Assembly: GCF_910591885.1 (NCBI RefSeq)
Contig: NW_025963548.1
Span: forward strand, 6,625,501-6,689,500
Direction of reading: 5' to 3'
Source: Bombus terrestris
Taxonomy: Eukaryota; Arthropoda; Insecta; Hymenoptera; Apidae
DNA length: 64,000 bases
Of this stretch, positions 41,401 through 57,000 are shown piece after piece. Position 1 is the stretch's first letter. Every line of letters starts with the position of its first letter. A program made the position numbers and the translations under genes. The notes under the pieces were generated by a model that saw nothing but the letters and a program-made list of their open reading frames with translations, did no database searches and was not told the DNA's origin.

Positions 41401-42420
41401 TTACGTTATATACTATCACGTTATAACGTATAACGTTATATTGCATCACTATATGACGTATAACGATATATTGCATTACAAAATGACGTATAACGTTATA
41501 TAGCTTCTCTTTATGACGTGTAACGTTATGAACTATTACGTTATAACGTATAACGTTATATTGCATCACTATATGACGTATAACGTCATATTGCATGACT
41601 ATAAGACGTATAACGTTATATTGCATGACTACATGACGTATAACGTTATATTGCATCACTATAGGACGTATTACGTTATATACTATTAGGTTATAACGTA
41701 TAACGTTATGCTGCATCACTATAGCACCTATAACGTTATATCGCATTACTGAATGACGCATAACATTATATAGCTTCTCTTTATGACGTGTAACGTTATG
41801 AACTATTACGTTATAACGTATAACGTTATATTGCATCACTATATGACGTATAACGTCATATTGCATGACTACAGGACGTATAACGTTATATTGCATCACT
41901 ATAGGATGTAATACGTTATGATATATTACGTTATTACGTATAACGTTATATTGCATCACTATATGACGTATAACGTCATATTGCATGACTATAGGACGTA
42001 TAACGCTATATTGCATCACTATATGACGTATAACGTTATGTTGCATCACTGTAGGACGTATTACGTTATATACTATTACGTTAAAACGTATAACGTTATA
42101 TTGCATCACTATAAGACGTATAACGTTATATTGGATCACTATAGGACGTATTACGTTATGATCTTTAACGTCATACCGTGTAACGTTATATTGCATCACT
42201 ATATGACGTATAACGTTATATTGCATCACTATAGGACGTATTACGTTATATACTATCACGTTATAACGTATAATCTTATACTGCATCACTATATGACGTA
42301 GAACGTTGTATTGCATTCCTAATTGACGTATAACGTTATATAGCTTCTCTTTATGACGTATAACGTTATGAACTATTACGTTATAACTTATAACATTATA
42401 TTGCATCACTATATGACGTA
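38484..42420 (+). repeat. 3.9-kb segment, copy 2 (offset 4,739 bp)
   Basis: This is the second copy of 33,745-37,681. It has the closing block near 39,679 and the GTGGAGG marker near 39,965. After about 42,420 it has a 30-bp A unit (ATAAGACG) that copy 1 lacks, and the two sequences then part within about 100 bp. The long gene-free frames inside it arise from the repeat period only. Confidence 0.9.
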
Positions 42421-45400
42421 TAACGTTATATTGCATCACTATAAGACGTATAACGTTATATTGGATCACTATAGGACGTATTACGTTATGATCTTTAACG
42501 TCATACCGTGTAACGTTATATTGCATCACTACATGACGTATAACGCTATATTGCGTCACTATGGGACGTATTACGTTATATACTATTACGTTATATCGTA
42601 TAACGTTATACGGCATCACTATAGCACGTATAACGTTATATCGCATTACAGAATGACGTACAACGTTATATAGCTTCTCTTTATGACGTATAACGTTATG
42701 AACTATTACGTTATAACGCATAACTTTATATTGCATCACTATATGACGTATAACGTCATATTGCATGACTATAGGACGTATAACGTTATATTGCATCACT
42801 ATATGACGTATAACGTTATATTGCATCACTGTAGGACGTATTACGTTATATACTATTACGTTAGAACGTATAACGTTATATTGCATCACTATAAGACGTA
42901 TAACGTTATATTGGATCACTATAGGACGTATTACGTTATGATATTTAACGTCATACCGTGTAACGTTATATTGCATCACCATATGACGTATAACGTTATA
43001 TTGCATCACTATAGGACGTATTACGTTATATACTATCACGTTATAACGTATAATGTTATACTGCATCACTATATGACGTAGAACGTTGTATTGCATTCCT
43101 AATTGACGTATAACGTTATATTGCATCACTACATGACGTATAACGTTATATTGCATCACTATAGGACGTATTACGTTATATACTATTACGTTATAGCGTA
43201 TAACATTATACTGCATCACTATATGACGTATAACGATATATTGCATTACTAAATGACGTATAACGTTATATAGCTTCTCTTTATGACGTGTAACGTTATG
43301 AACTATTACGTTATAACGTATAACGTTATCTTGCATCACTATATGTCGTATAACGTTATATTGCATCACTACTGATCGTATAACGTTATATACTATTACG
43401 TTATAACGTACAACGTTGTATTGCATCACTATAGGACGTATAACGTTATATTGCATCACTACATGACGTATAACGTTATATACAATTACGTTGTGGAGGA
43501 ATAACGTTATATTGCATCACTATATGACGTATAACGTTATAGTGCCTCACTGTATGACGTATAACGGTATATACTATTACGTTATAACGTATAACGTTAT
43601 CTTTCATCGCTATAGGACGTATAACGTTATATTGCATCACTATATGACGTATAACGTTATATTGCATCACTATAGGACGTATTACGTTATATACTATTAC
43701 GTTATAGCGTATAACATTATACTGCATCACTATATGACGTATAACGATATATTGCATTACTAAATGACGTATAACGTTATATAGCTTCTCTTTATGACGT
43801 GTAACGTTATGAACTATTACGTTATAACGTATAACGTTATCTTGCATCACTATATGTCGTATAACGTTATATTGCATCACTACTGATCGTATTACGTTAT
43901 ATACTATTACGTTATATCGTATAACGTTATATTGCATCACTATATGACGGATAACGATATATTGCATTACTAAATGACGTATAACGTTATATAGCTTCTC
44001 TTTATGACGTATAACGTTATGAACTATTACGTTATAACACATAACGTTATATTGCATCACTATATGACGTATAACGTCATATTGCATGACTATAGGACGT
44101 ATAACGTTATATTGCATCACTACATGACGTATAACGTTATATTGCATCACTATAGGACGTATTACGTTATATACTATTACGTTATAACGTATAACGTTAT
44201 ACTGCATCACTATATGACGTATAACGATATATTGCATTACTGAATGACGTATAACGTTATATAGCTTCTCTTCATGACGTGTAACGTTATGAACTATTAC
44301 GTTATAACGTATAACGTTATATTGCATCACTATATGACGTATAACGTCATATTGCATGAATACAGGTCGTATAACGTTATATTGCATCACTATAGGATGT
44401 AATACGTTATGATATATTACGTTATTACGTATAACGTTTTATTGCATAACTATATGACGTATAACGTTATATACTATAACGTTATGAATTAATATCTTTA
44501 TATTGCGTCACTATATGACGTATAACGTTATATTGAATTACTAAATGACGTATAACGTTATATTGCATTACTAAATGACGTATAACGTTATATAGCTTCC
44601 CTTTATGACGTATAACGTTATGAACTATTACGTTATAACGTATAACGTTATGAACTGTTACGTTATAACGTATAACGTTATATTGCATCACTATATGACG
44701 TATAAAGTCATATTGCATGACTATAGGACGTATAACGTTATATTGCATCACTACATGACGTGTAACGTTATATTGCATCACTATAGGACGTATTACGTTG
44801 TATACTATTACGTTATAACGTATAACGTTATACTGCATCACTATATGACGTATAACGATATATTGCATTACTAAATAACTTATAACGTTATATAGCTTCT
44901 CTTTATGACGTATAACTTTATGATCTATTACGTTATGACGTATAACGTTATATTGCATCACTATATGACGTATAACGTCATATTGCATGACTATAGGACG
45001 TATAACGTTATATTGCATCACTATATGACGTATAACGTTATATTGCATCACTACATGACGTGTAACGTTATATTGCATCACTATAGGACGTATTACGTTA
45101 TATACTATTACGTTAGAACGTATAACGTTATATTGCATCACTATAAGACGTATAACGTTATATTGGATCACTACAGGACGTATTACGTTATGATCTTTAA
45201 CGTCATACCGTGTAACGTTATATTGCATCACTATATGACGTATAACGTTATATTGCATCACTATAGGACGTATTACGTTATATACTATTACGTTATAGCG
45301 TATAACGTTATACTGCATCACTATATGACGTATAACGAAATATTGCATTACTAAATGACGTATAACGTTATATATCTTCTCCTTATGACGTGTAACGTTA

Positions 45401-46691
45401 TGAAATATTACGTTATAACGTATAACGTTATATTGCATCACTATATGACGTATAACGTCATATTGCATGACTACAGGACGTATAACGTTATATTGCATCA
45501 CTATAGGATGTAATACGTTATGATATATTACGTTATTACGTATAACGTTTTATTGCATAACTATATGACGTATAACGTTATATACTATAACGCTATGAAT
45601 TAATATCGTTATATTGCATCACTAAATGACGTATAACGTTATATAGTATTACTAAATGACGTATAACGTTATATTGCATCACTATAGGACGTATTACGTT
45701 ATATACTATTACGTTATAACGTATAACGTTATACTGCATCACGATATGACGTATAACGATATATTGCATGACTATAGGACGTATAACGTTATATTGCATC
45801 ACTACATGACGTATAACGTTATATTGCATCACTATAGGACGTATTACGTTATAGACTATTACGTTATAACGTATAACGCTATACTGCATCACTATATGAC
45901 GTATAACGATATATTGCATTACTAAATGACGTATAACGTTATATAGCTTCTCTGTATGACGTATAACGTTATGAACTATTACGTTATAACGTATAACGTT
46001 ATATTGCATCACTATATGACGTATAACGTCATATTGCATGACTACAGGACGTATAACGTTATATTGCATCACTATAGGACGTATTACGTTATATACTATT
46101 ACGTTATAACGTATAACGCTATACTGCATCACTATATGACGTATTACGTCATATTGCATGACTATAGGACGTATAACGTTATATTGCATCACTACATGAC
46201 GTATAACATTATATTGCATCACTATAGGACGTATTACGTTATATACTATTACGTTATAACTTATAACGTTATACTGCATCACTATATGACGTATAACGAT
46301 ATATTGCATTACTAAATAACGTATAACGTTATATAGCTTCTCTTTATGACGTGTAACGTTATGAACTATTACGTTATAACGTATAACGTTATATTGCATC
46401 ACTATATGACGTATAACGTCATATTGCATGACTATAGGACGTATAACGTTATATTGCATCACTACATGACGTGTAACGTTATATTGCATCACTATAGGAC
46501 GTATTACGTTGTATACTATTACGTTATAACGTATAACTTTATACTGCCTCACTATATGACGTATAACGATGTATTGCATGACTATAGGACGTATTACGTT
46601 ATATACTATTACGTTATAACGTATAACGTTATACTGCATCACTATATGACGTATAACGATATATTGCATTACTAAATGACGTATAACGTTA
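42421..46691 (+). repeat. Mixed HOR region between duplications
   Basis: This is forward satellite with 180- and 270-bp HORs in varying order, a GTGGAGG marker near 43,476 and closing blocks near 44,482 and 45,593. The part at 44,482-45,360 resembles 48,807-49,650 and 56,137-56,980, so this region probably holds an earlier relative of the super-repeat to its right. I could not define a clean copy boundary. No gene or unique sequence is present. Confidence 0.78.
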
Positions 46692-49600
46692 TATAGCTTC
46701 TCTTTATGACGTATAACTTTATGATCTATTACGTTATGACGTATAACGTTATATTGCATCACTATAGGACGTATTACGTTATATACTATTACGTTATAAC
46801 GTATAACTTTATACTGCCTCACTATATGACGTATAACGATGTATTGCATGACTATAGGACGTATTACGTTATATACTATTACGTTATAACGTATAACGTT
46901 ATACTGCATCACTATATGACGTATAACGATATATTGCATTACTAAATGACGTATAACGTTATATAGCTTCTCTTTATGACGTGTAACGTTATGAACTATT
47001 ACGTTATAACGTATAACGTTATACTGCATCACTATATGACGTATAACGATATATTGCATTACTAAATGACGTATAACGTTATATAGCTTCTCTTTATGAC
47101 GTATAACGTTATGAACTATTACGTTATGACGTATAACGTTATATTGCATGACTACAGGACGTATAACGTTATATTGCATCACTATAGGATGTAATACGTT
47201 ATGATATATTACGTTATTACGTATAACGTTTTATTGCATAACTATATGACGTATAACGTTATATACTATAACGTTATGAATTAATATCGTTATATTGCAT
47301 CACTATATGACGTATAACGTCATATTGCATGACTATAGGACGTATAAAGTTATATTGCATCACTATATGACGTATAACGTCATATTGCATGACTACAGGA
47401 CGTATAACGTTATATTGCATCACTATAGGATGTAATACGTTATGATATATTACGTTATTACGTATAACGTTTTATTGCATAACTATATGACGTATAACGT
47501 TATATACTATAACGTTATGAATTAATATCGTTATATTGCATCACTATATGACGTATAACCTCATATTGCATGACTATAGGACGTATAACGTTATATTGCA
47601 TCACTATATGACGTATAACGTTATATTGCATCACTGTAGGACGTATTACGTTATATACTATTACGTTAGAACGTATAACGTTATATTGCATCACTATACG
47701 ACGTATAACGTTATATTGGATCACTACAGGACGTATTACGTTATGATCTTGAACGTCATACCGTGTAACGTTATATTGCATCACTATATGACGTATAACG
47801 TTATATTGCATCACTGTAGGACGTATTACGTTATATACTATCACGTTATAACGTATAATGTTATACTGCATCACTATATGACGTAGAACGTTGTATTGCA
47901 TTCCTAATTGACGTATAACGTTATATAGCTTCTGTTTATGACGTATAACGTTATATTGCATCACTATAGGACGTATTACGTTATATACTATTACGTTATA
48001 ACGTATAACGTTATACTGCATCACTATATGACGTATAACGAAATATTGCACTACTAAATGACGTATAACGTTATATATCTTCTCCTTATGACGTGTAACG
48101 TTATGAAATATTACGTTATAACGTATAACGTTATATTGCATCACTATATGACGTATAACGTCATATTGCATGACTACAGGACGTATAACGTTATATTGCA
48201 TCACTATAGGATGTAATACGTTATGATATATTACGTTATTACGTATAACGTTTTATTGCATAACTATATGACGTATAACGTTATATACTATAACGCTATG
48301 AATTAATATCGTTATATTGCATCACTAAATGACGTATAACGTTATATTGTATTGCTAAATGACGTATAACGTTATATTGCATCACTATATGACGTATAAC
48401 GTCATATTGCATGACTATAGGACGTATAACGTTATATTGCATCACTACATGACGTATAACATTATATTGCATCACTATAGGACGTATTACGTTATATACT
48501 ATTACGTTATAACGTATAACGTTATACTGCATCACTATATGACGTATAACGATATATTGCATTACTAAATGACGTATAACGTTATATAGCTTCTCTTTAT
48601 GACGTGTAACGTTATGAACTATTACGTTATAACGTATAACGTTATATTGCATCACTATATGACGTATAACGTCATATTGCATGACTACAGGTCGTATAAC
48701 GTTATATTGCATCACTATAGGATGTAATACGTTATGATATATTACGTTATTACGTATAACGTTTTATTGCATAACTATATGACGTATAACGTTATATACT
48801 ATAACGTTATGAATTAATATCTTTATATTGCGTCACTATATGACGTATAACGTTATATTGAATTACTAAATGACGTATAACGTTATATTGCATTACTAAA
48901 TGACGTATAACGTTATATAGCTTCCCTTTATGACGTATAACGTTATGAACTGTTACGTTATAACGTATAACGTTATGAACTGTTACGTTACAACGTATAA
49001 CGTTATATTGCATCACTATATGACGTATAACGTCATATTGCATGACTATAGGACGTATAACGTTATATTGCATCACTACATGACGTGTAACGTTATATTG
49101 CATCACTATAGGACGTATTACGTTGTATACTATTACGTTATAACGTATAACGTTATACTGCATCACTATATGACGTATAACGATATATTGCATTACTAAA
49201 TGACTTATAACGCTATATAGCTTCTCTTTATTACGTATAACTTTATGATCTATTACGTTATGACGTATAACGTTATATTGCATCACTATATGACGTATAA
49301 CGTAATATTGCATGACTATAGGACGTATAACGTTATATTGCATCACTAGATGACGTATAACGTTATATTGCATCACTGTAGGACGTATTACGTTATATAC
49401 TATTACGTTAGAACGTATAACGTTATATTGCATCACTATAAGACGTATAACGTTATATTGGATCACTACAGGACGTATTACGTTATGATCTTTAACGTCA
49501 TACCGTGTAACGTTATATTGCATCACTATATGACGTATAACGTTATATTGCATCACTATAGGACGTATTACGTTATATACTATTACGTTATAACGTATAA

Positions 49601-52507
49601 CGTTATACTGCATCACTATATGACGTATAACGAAATATTGCATTACTAAATGACGTATAACGTTATATAGCTTCTCTTTATGACGTATAACGTTATGAAC
49701 TATTACGTTATAACGTATAACGTTATATTGCATCACTATAGGACGTATTACGTTATATACTATTACGTTATAACGTATAACGTTATACTGCCTCACTATA
49801 TGACGTATAACGATGTATTGCATGACTATAGGACGTATTACGTTATATACTATTACGTTATAACGTATAACGTTATACTGCATCACTATATGACGTATAA
49901 CGATATATTGCATTACTAAATGACGTGTAACGTTATATAGCTTCTCTTTATGACGTGTAACGCTATGAACTATTACGTTATAACGTATAACGTTATACTG
50001 CATCACTATATGACGTATAACGATATATTGCATTACTAAATGACGTATAACGTTATATAGCTTCTCTTTATGACGTATAACGTTATGAACTATTACGTTA
50101 TGACGTATAACGTTATATTGCATCACTACAGGACGTATAACGTTATATTGCATCACTATAGGATGTAATACGTTATGATATATTACGTTATTACGTATAA
50201 CGTTTTATTGCATAACTATATGACGTATAACGTTATATACTATAACGTTATGAATTAATATCGTTATATTGCATCACTATATGACGTATAACGTCATATT
50301 GCATGACTATAGGACGTATAACGTTATATTGCATCACTATATGACGTATAACGTCATATTGCATGACTACAGGACGTATAACGTTATATTGCATCACTAT
50401 AGGATGTAATACGTTATGATATATTACGTTATTACGTATAACGTTTTATTGCATAACTATATGACGTATAACGTTATATACTATAACGTTATGAATTAAT
50501 ATCGTTATATTGCATCACTATATGACGTATAACCTCATATTGCATGACTATAGGACGTATAACGTTATATTGCATCACTATATGACGTATAACGTTATAT
50601 TGCCTCACTGTAGGACGTATTACGTTATATACTATTACGTTAGAACGTATAACGTTATATTGCATCACTATACGACGTATAACGTTATATTGGATCACTA
50701 CAGGACGTATTACGTTATGATCTGTAACGTCATACCGTGTAACGTTATATTGCATCACTATATGACGTATAACGTTATATTGCATCACTGTAGGACGTAT
50801 TACGTTATATTGCATCACTATAGGATGTAATACGTTATGATATATTACGTTATTACGTATAACGTTTTATTGCATAACTATATGACGTATAACGTTATAT
50901 ACTATAACGCTATGAATTAATATCGTTATATTGCATCACTAAATGACGTATAACGTTATATTGTATTACTAAATGACGTATAACGTTATATAGCTTCTGT
51001 TTATGACGTATAACTTTATATTGCATCACTATAGGACGTATTACGTTATATACTATTACGTTATAACGTATAACGTTATACTGCATCACTATATGACGTA
51101 TAACGAAATATTGCACTACTAAATGACGTATAACGTTATATATCTTCTCCTTATGACGTGTAACGTTATGAAATATTACGTTATAACGTATAACGTTATA
51201 TTGCATCACTATATGACGTATAACGTCATATTGCATGAATACAGGACGTATAACGTTATATTGCATCACTATAGGACGTATTACGTTATATACTATTACG
51301 TTATAACGTATAACGTTATACTGCATCACCATATGACGTATAACGATATATTGCATGACTATAGGACGTATAACGTTATATTGCATCACTACATGACGTA
51401 TAACGTTATATTGCATCACTATAGGACGTATTACGTTATATACTATTACGTTATAACGTATAACGCTATACTGCATCACTATATGACGTATAACGATATA
51501 TTGCATTACTAAATGACGTATAACGTTATATAGCTTCTCTTTATGACGTATAACGTTATGAACTATTACGTTATAACGTATAACGTTATATTGCATCACT
51601 ATATGACGTATAACGTCATATTGCATGTCTATAGGACGTATAACGTTATATTGCATCACTACATGACGTATAACGTTATATTGCATCACTATAGGACATA
51701 TGATGTTATATACTATTACGTTATAACGTATAACGTTATACTGCATCACTATATGACGTATAACGATATATTGCATTACTAAATGACGTATAACGTTATA
51801 TAGCTTCTCTTTATGACGTGTAACGTTATGAACTATTACGTTATAACGTATAACGTTATATTGCATCACTATATGACGTATAACGTCATATTGCATGACT
51901 ACAGGACTTATAACGATATATTGCATCACTATAGGATGTAATACGTTATGATATATTACGTTATTACGTATAACGTTTTATTGCATAACTATATGACGTA
52001 TAACGTTATATACTATAACGTTATGAATTAATATCGTTATATTGCATCACTATATGACGTATAACGTTATACTGCATCACTATATGAAGTATAACGATAT
52101 ATTGCATTACTAAATGACGTATAACGTTATATAGCTTCTCTTTATGACGTATAACGTTATATACTATAACGCTATGAATTAATATCGTTATATTGCATCA
52201 CTAAATGACGTATAACGTTATATTGTATTACTAAATGACGTATAACGTTATATTGCATCACTATAGGACGTATTACGTTATATACTATTACGTTATAACG
52301 TATAACGTTATACTGCATCACTATATGACGTATAACGATATATTGCATGACTATAGGACGTATAACGTTATATTGCATCACTACATGACGTATAACGTTA
52401 TATTGCATCACTATAGGACGTATTACGTTATATACTATTACGTTATAACGTATAACGCTATACTGCATCACTATATGACGTATAACGATATATTGCATTA
52501 CTAAATG

Positions 52508-52969
52508 ACGTATAACGTTATATAGCTTCTCTTTATGACGTATAACGTTATGAACTATTACGTTATAACGTATAACGTTATATTGCATCACTATATGACG
52601 TTATACGTCATATTGCATGACTATAGGACGTATAACGTTATATTGCATCACTACATGACGTATAACATTATATTGCATCACTATAGGACGTATTACGTTA
52701 TATACTATTACGTTATAACTTATAACGTTATACTGCATCACTATATGACGTATAACGATATATTGCATTACTAAATAACGTATAACGTTATATAGCTTCT
52801 CTTTATGACGTGTAACGTTATGAACTATTACGTTATAACGTATAACGTTATATTGCATCACTATATGACGTATAACGTCATATTGCATGACTACAGGTCG
52901 TATAACGTTATATTGCATCACTATAGGATGTAATACGTTATGATATATTACGTTATTACGTATAACGTC
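52508..52969 (+). repeat. 462-bp local duplication, copy 1
   Basis: This matches 53,108-53,569 at an offset of exactly 600 bp. It covers C, D, A, F and further units through the GGATGTAATACG unit. The clearest difference is at 52,601, where GTTATACGTC replaces GTATTACGTC. Copy 2 of the large super-repeat has no such extra copy in this place, so the 600-bp step is private to copy 1. Confidence 0.87.
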
Positions 52970-53107
52970 ATATTGCATGACTACAGGACGTATAACGTTA
53001 TATTGCATCACTATAGGACGTATTACGTTATATACTATTACGTTATAACGTATAACGCTATACTGCATCACTATATGACGTATAACGTCATATTGCATGA
53101 CTATAGG

Positions 53108-53569
53108 ACGTATAACGTTATATAGCTTCTCTTTATGACGTATAACGTTATGAACTATTACGTTATAACGTATAACGTTATATTGCATCACTATATGACG
53201 TATTACGTCATATTGCATGACTATAGGACGTATAACGTTATATTGCATCACTACATGACGTATAACATTATATTGCATCACTATAGGACGTATTACGTTA
53301 TATACTATTACGTTATAACTTATAACGTTATACTGCATCACTATATGACGTATAACGATATATTGCATTACTAAATAACGTATAACGTTATATAGCTTCT
53401 CTTTATGACGTGTAACGTTATGAACTATTACGTTATAACGTATAACGTTATATTGCATCACTATATGACGTATAACGTCATATTGCATGACTACAGGTCG
53501 TATAACGTTATATTGCATCACTATAGGATGTAATACGTTATGATATATTACGTTATTACGTATAACGTC
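53108..53569 (+). repeat. 462-bp local duplication, copy 2
   Basis: This is the second copy of 52,508-52,969. The match ends where 52,970 continues with the TCATATTGC unit and 53,570 continues with TTATTGCATAAC. It shares the AACATTATATTGC and AACTTATAACG variants with copy 1. Confidence 0.87.
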
Positions 53570-54021
53570 TTATTGCATAACTATATGACGTATAACGTTA
53601 TATACTATAAGGTTATGAATTAATATCTTTATATTGCGTCACTATATGACGTATAACGTTATATTGAATTACTAAATGACGTATAACGTTATATTGCATT
53701 ACTAAATGACGTATAACGTTATATAGCTTCCCTTTATGACGTATAACGTTATGAACTGTTACGTTATAACGTATAACGTTATGAACTGTTACGTTATAAC
53801 GTATAACGTTATATTGCATCACTATATGACGTATAACGTCATATTGCATGACTATAGGACGTATAACGTTATATTGCATCACTACATGACGTGTAACGTT
53901 ATATTGCATCACTATAGGACGTATTACGTTGTATACTATTACGTTATAATGTATAACGTTATACTGCATCACTATATGACGTATATCGATATATTGCATT
54001 ACTAAATGACTTATAACGTTG

Positions 54022-57000
54022 TATAGCTTCTCTTTATGACGTATAACTTTATGATCTATTACGTTATGACGTATAACGTTATATTGCATCACTACAGGAC
54101 GTATTACGTTATATACTATTACGTTATAACGTATAACTTTATACTGCCTCACTATATGACGTATAACGATGTATTGCATGACTATAGGACGTATTACGTT
54201 ATATACTATTACGTTATAACGTATAACGTTATACTGCATCACTATATGACGTATAACGATATATTGCATTACTAAATGACGTATAACGTTATATAGCTTC
54301 TCTTTATGACGTGTAACGTTATGAACTATTACGTTATAACGTATAACGTTATACTGCATCACTATATGACGTATAACGATATATTGCATTACTAAATGAC
54401 GTATAACGTTATATAGCTTCTCTTTATGACGTATAACGTTATGAACTATTACGTTATGACGTATAACGTTATATTGCATGACTACAGGACGTATAACGTT
54501 ATATTGCATCACTATAGGATGTAATACGTTATGATATATTACGTTATTACGTATAACGTTTTATTGCATAACTATATGACGTATAACGTTATATACTATA
54601 ACGTTATGAATTAATATCGTTATATTGCATCACTATATGACGTATAACGTCATATTGCATGACTATAGGACGTATAAAGTTATATTGCATCACTATATGA
54701 CGTATAACGTCATATTGCATGACTACAGGACGTATAACGTTATATTGCATCACTATAGGATGTAATACGTTATGATATATTACGTTATTACGTATAACGT
54801 TTTATTGCATAACTATATGACGTATAACGTTATATACTATAACGTTATGAATTAATATCGTTATATTGCATCACTATATGACGTATAACCGCATATTGCA
54901 TGACTATAGGACGTATAACGTTATATTGCATCACTATATGACGTATAACGTTATATTGCATCACTGTAGGACGTATTACGTTATATACTATTACGTTAGA
55001 ACGTATAACGTTATATTGCATCACTATACGACGTATAACGTTATATTGGATCACTACAGGACGTATTACGTTATGATCTTTAACGTCATACCGTGTAACG
55101 TTATATTGCATCACTATATGACGTATAACGTTATATTGCATCACTGTAGGACGTATTACGTTATATACTATCACGTTATAACGTATAATGTTATACTGCA
55201 TCACTATATGACGTAGAACGTTGTATTGCATTCCTAATTGACGTATAACGTTATATAGCTTCTGTTTATGATGTATAACGTTATATTGCATCACTATAGG
55301 ACGTATTACGTTATATACTATTACGTTATAACGTATAACGTTATACTGCATCACTATATGACGTATAACGAAATATTGCACTACTAAATGACGTATAACG
55401 TTATATATCTTCTCCTTATGACGTGTAACGTTATGAAATATTACGTTATAACGTATAACGTTATATTGCATCACTATATGACGTATAACGTCATATTGCA
55501 TGACTACAGGACGTATAACGTTATATTGCATCACTATAGGATGTAATACGTTATGATATATTACGTTATTACGTATAACGTTTTATTGCATAACTATATG
55601 ACGTATAACGTTATATACTATAACGCTATGAATTAATATCGTTATATTGCATCACTAAATGACGTATAACGTTATATTGTATTACTAAATGACGTATAAC
55701 GTTATATTGCATCACTATATGGCGTATAACGTCATATTGCATGACTATAGGACGTATAACGTTATCTTGCATCACTACATGACGTATAACATTATATTGC
55801 ATCACTATAGGACGTATTACGTTATATACTATTACGTTATAACGTATAACGTTATACTGCATCACTATATGACGTATAACGATATATTGCATTACTAAAT
55901 GACGTATAACGTTATATAGCTTCTCTTTATGACGTGTAACGTTATGAACTATTACGTTATAACGTATAACGTTATATTGCATCACTATATGACGTATAAC
56001 GTCATATTGCATGACTACAGGTCGTATAACGTTATATTGCATCACTATAGGATGTAATACGTTATGATATATTACGTTATTACGTATAACGTTTTATTGC
56101 ATAACTATATGACGTATAACGTTATATACTATAACGTTATGAATTAATATCTTTATATTGCGTCACTATATGACGTATAACGTTATATTGAATTACTAAA
56201 TGACGTATAACGTTATATTGCATTACTAAATGACGTATAACGTTATATAGCTTCCCTTTATGACGTATAACGTTATGAACTGTTACGTTATAACGTATAA
56301 CGTTATGTACTGTTACGTTATAACGTATAACGTTATATTGCATCACTATATGACGTATAACGTCATATTGCATGACTATAGGACGTATAACGTTATATTG
56401 CATCACTACATGACGTGTAACGTTATATTGCATCACTATAGGACGTATTACGTTGTATACTATTACGTTATAACGTATAACGTTATACTGCATCACTATA
56501 TGACGTATAACGATATATTGCATTACTAAATGACTTATAACGCTATATAGCTTCTCTTTATTACGTATAACTTTATGATCTATTACGTTATGACGTATAA
56601 CGTTATATTGCATCACTATATGACGTATAACGTCATATTGCATGACTATAGGACGTATAACGTTATATTGCATCACTAGATGACGTATAACGTTATATTG
56701 CATCACTGTAGGACGTATTACGTTATATACTATTACGTTAGAACGTATAACGTTATATTGCATCACTATAAGACGTATAACGTTATATTGGATCACTACA
56801 GGACGTATTACGTTATGATCTTTAACGTCATACCGTGTAACGTTATATTGCATCACTATATGACGTATAACGTTATATTGCATCACTATAGGACGTATTA
56901 CGTTATATACTATTACGTTATAACGTATAACGTTATACTGCATCACTATATGACGTATAACGAAATATTGCATTACTAAATGACGTATAACGTTATATAT

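Larger units (their letters stand above)
46692..54021 (+). repeat. 7.3-kb super-repeat, copy 1
   Basis: The first 2,978 bp (46,692-49,669) match 54,022-56,999 at offset 7,330. The part from about 49,670 to 50,570 matches at offset 7,811. From about 50,660 to 52,967 the offset is 7,721. The steps correspond to about 481 bp present only in copy 2 and 90 bp present only in copy 1. There are ten 31-nt closing units between 47,515 and 54,845, and 7,330 is 244 times 30 plus 10. Confidence 0.87.

Noticed and set aside
40640..43459. 939-codon open reading frame on the - strand
   Set aside because: It is a plain repetition of a ten-residue period from the 30-bp unit, with no varied sequence, domain or start context. 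The opposite strand is also open over much of it, and the frame ends only where marker units shift phase.
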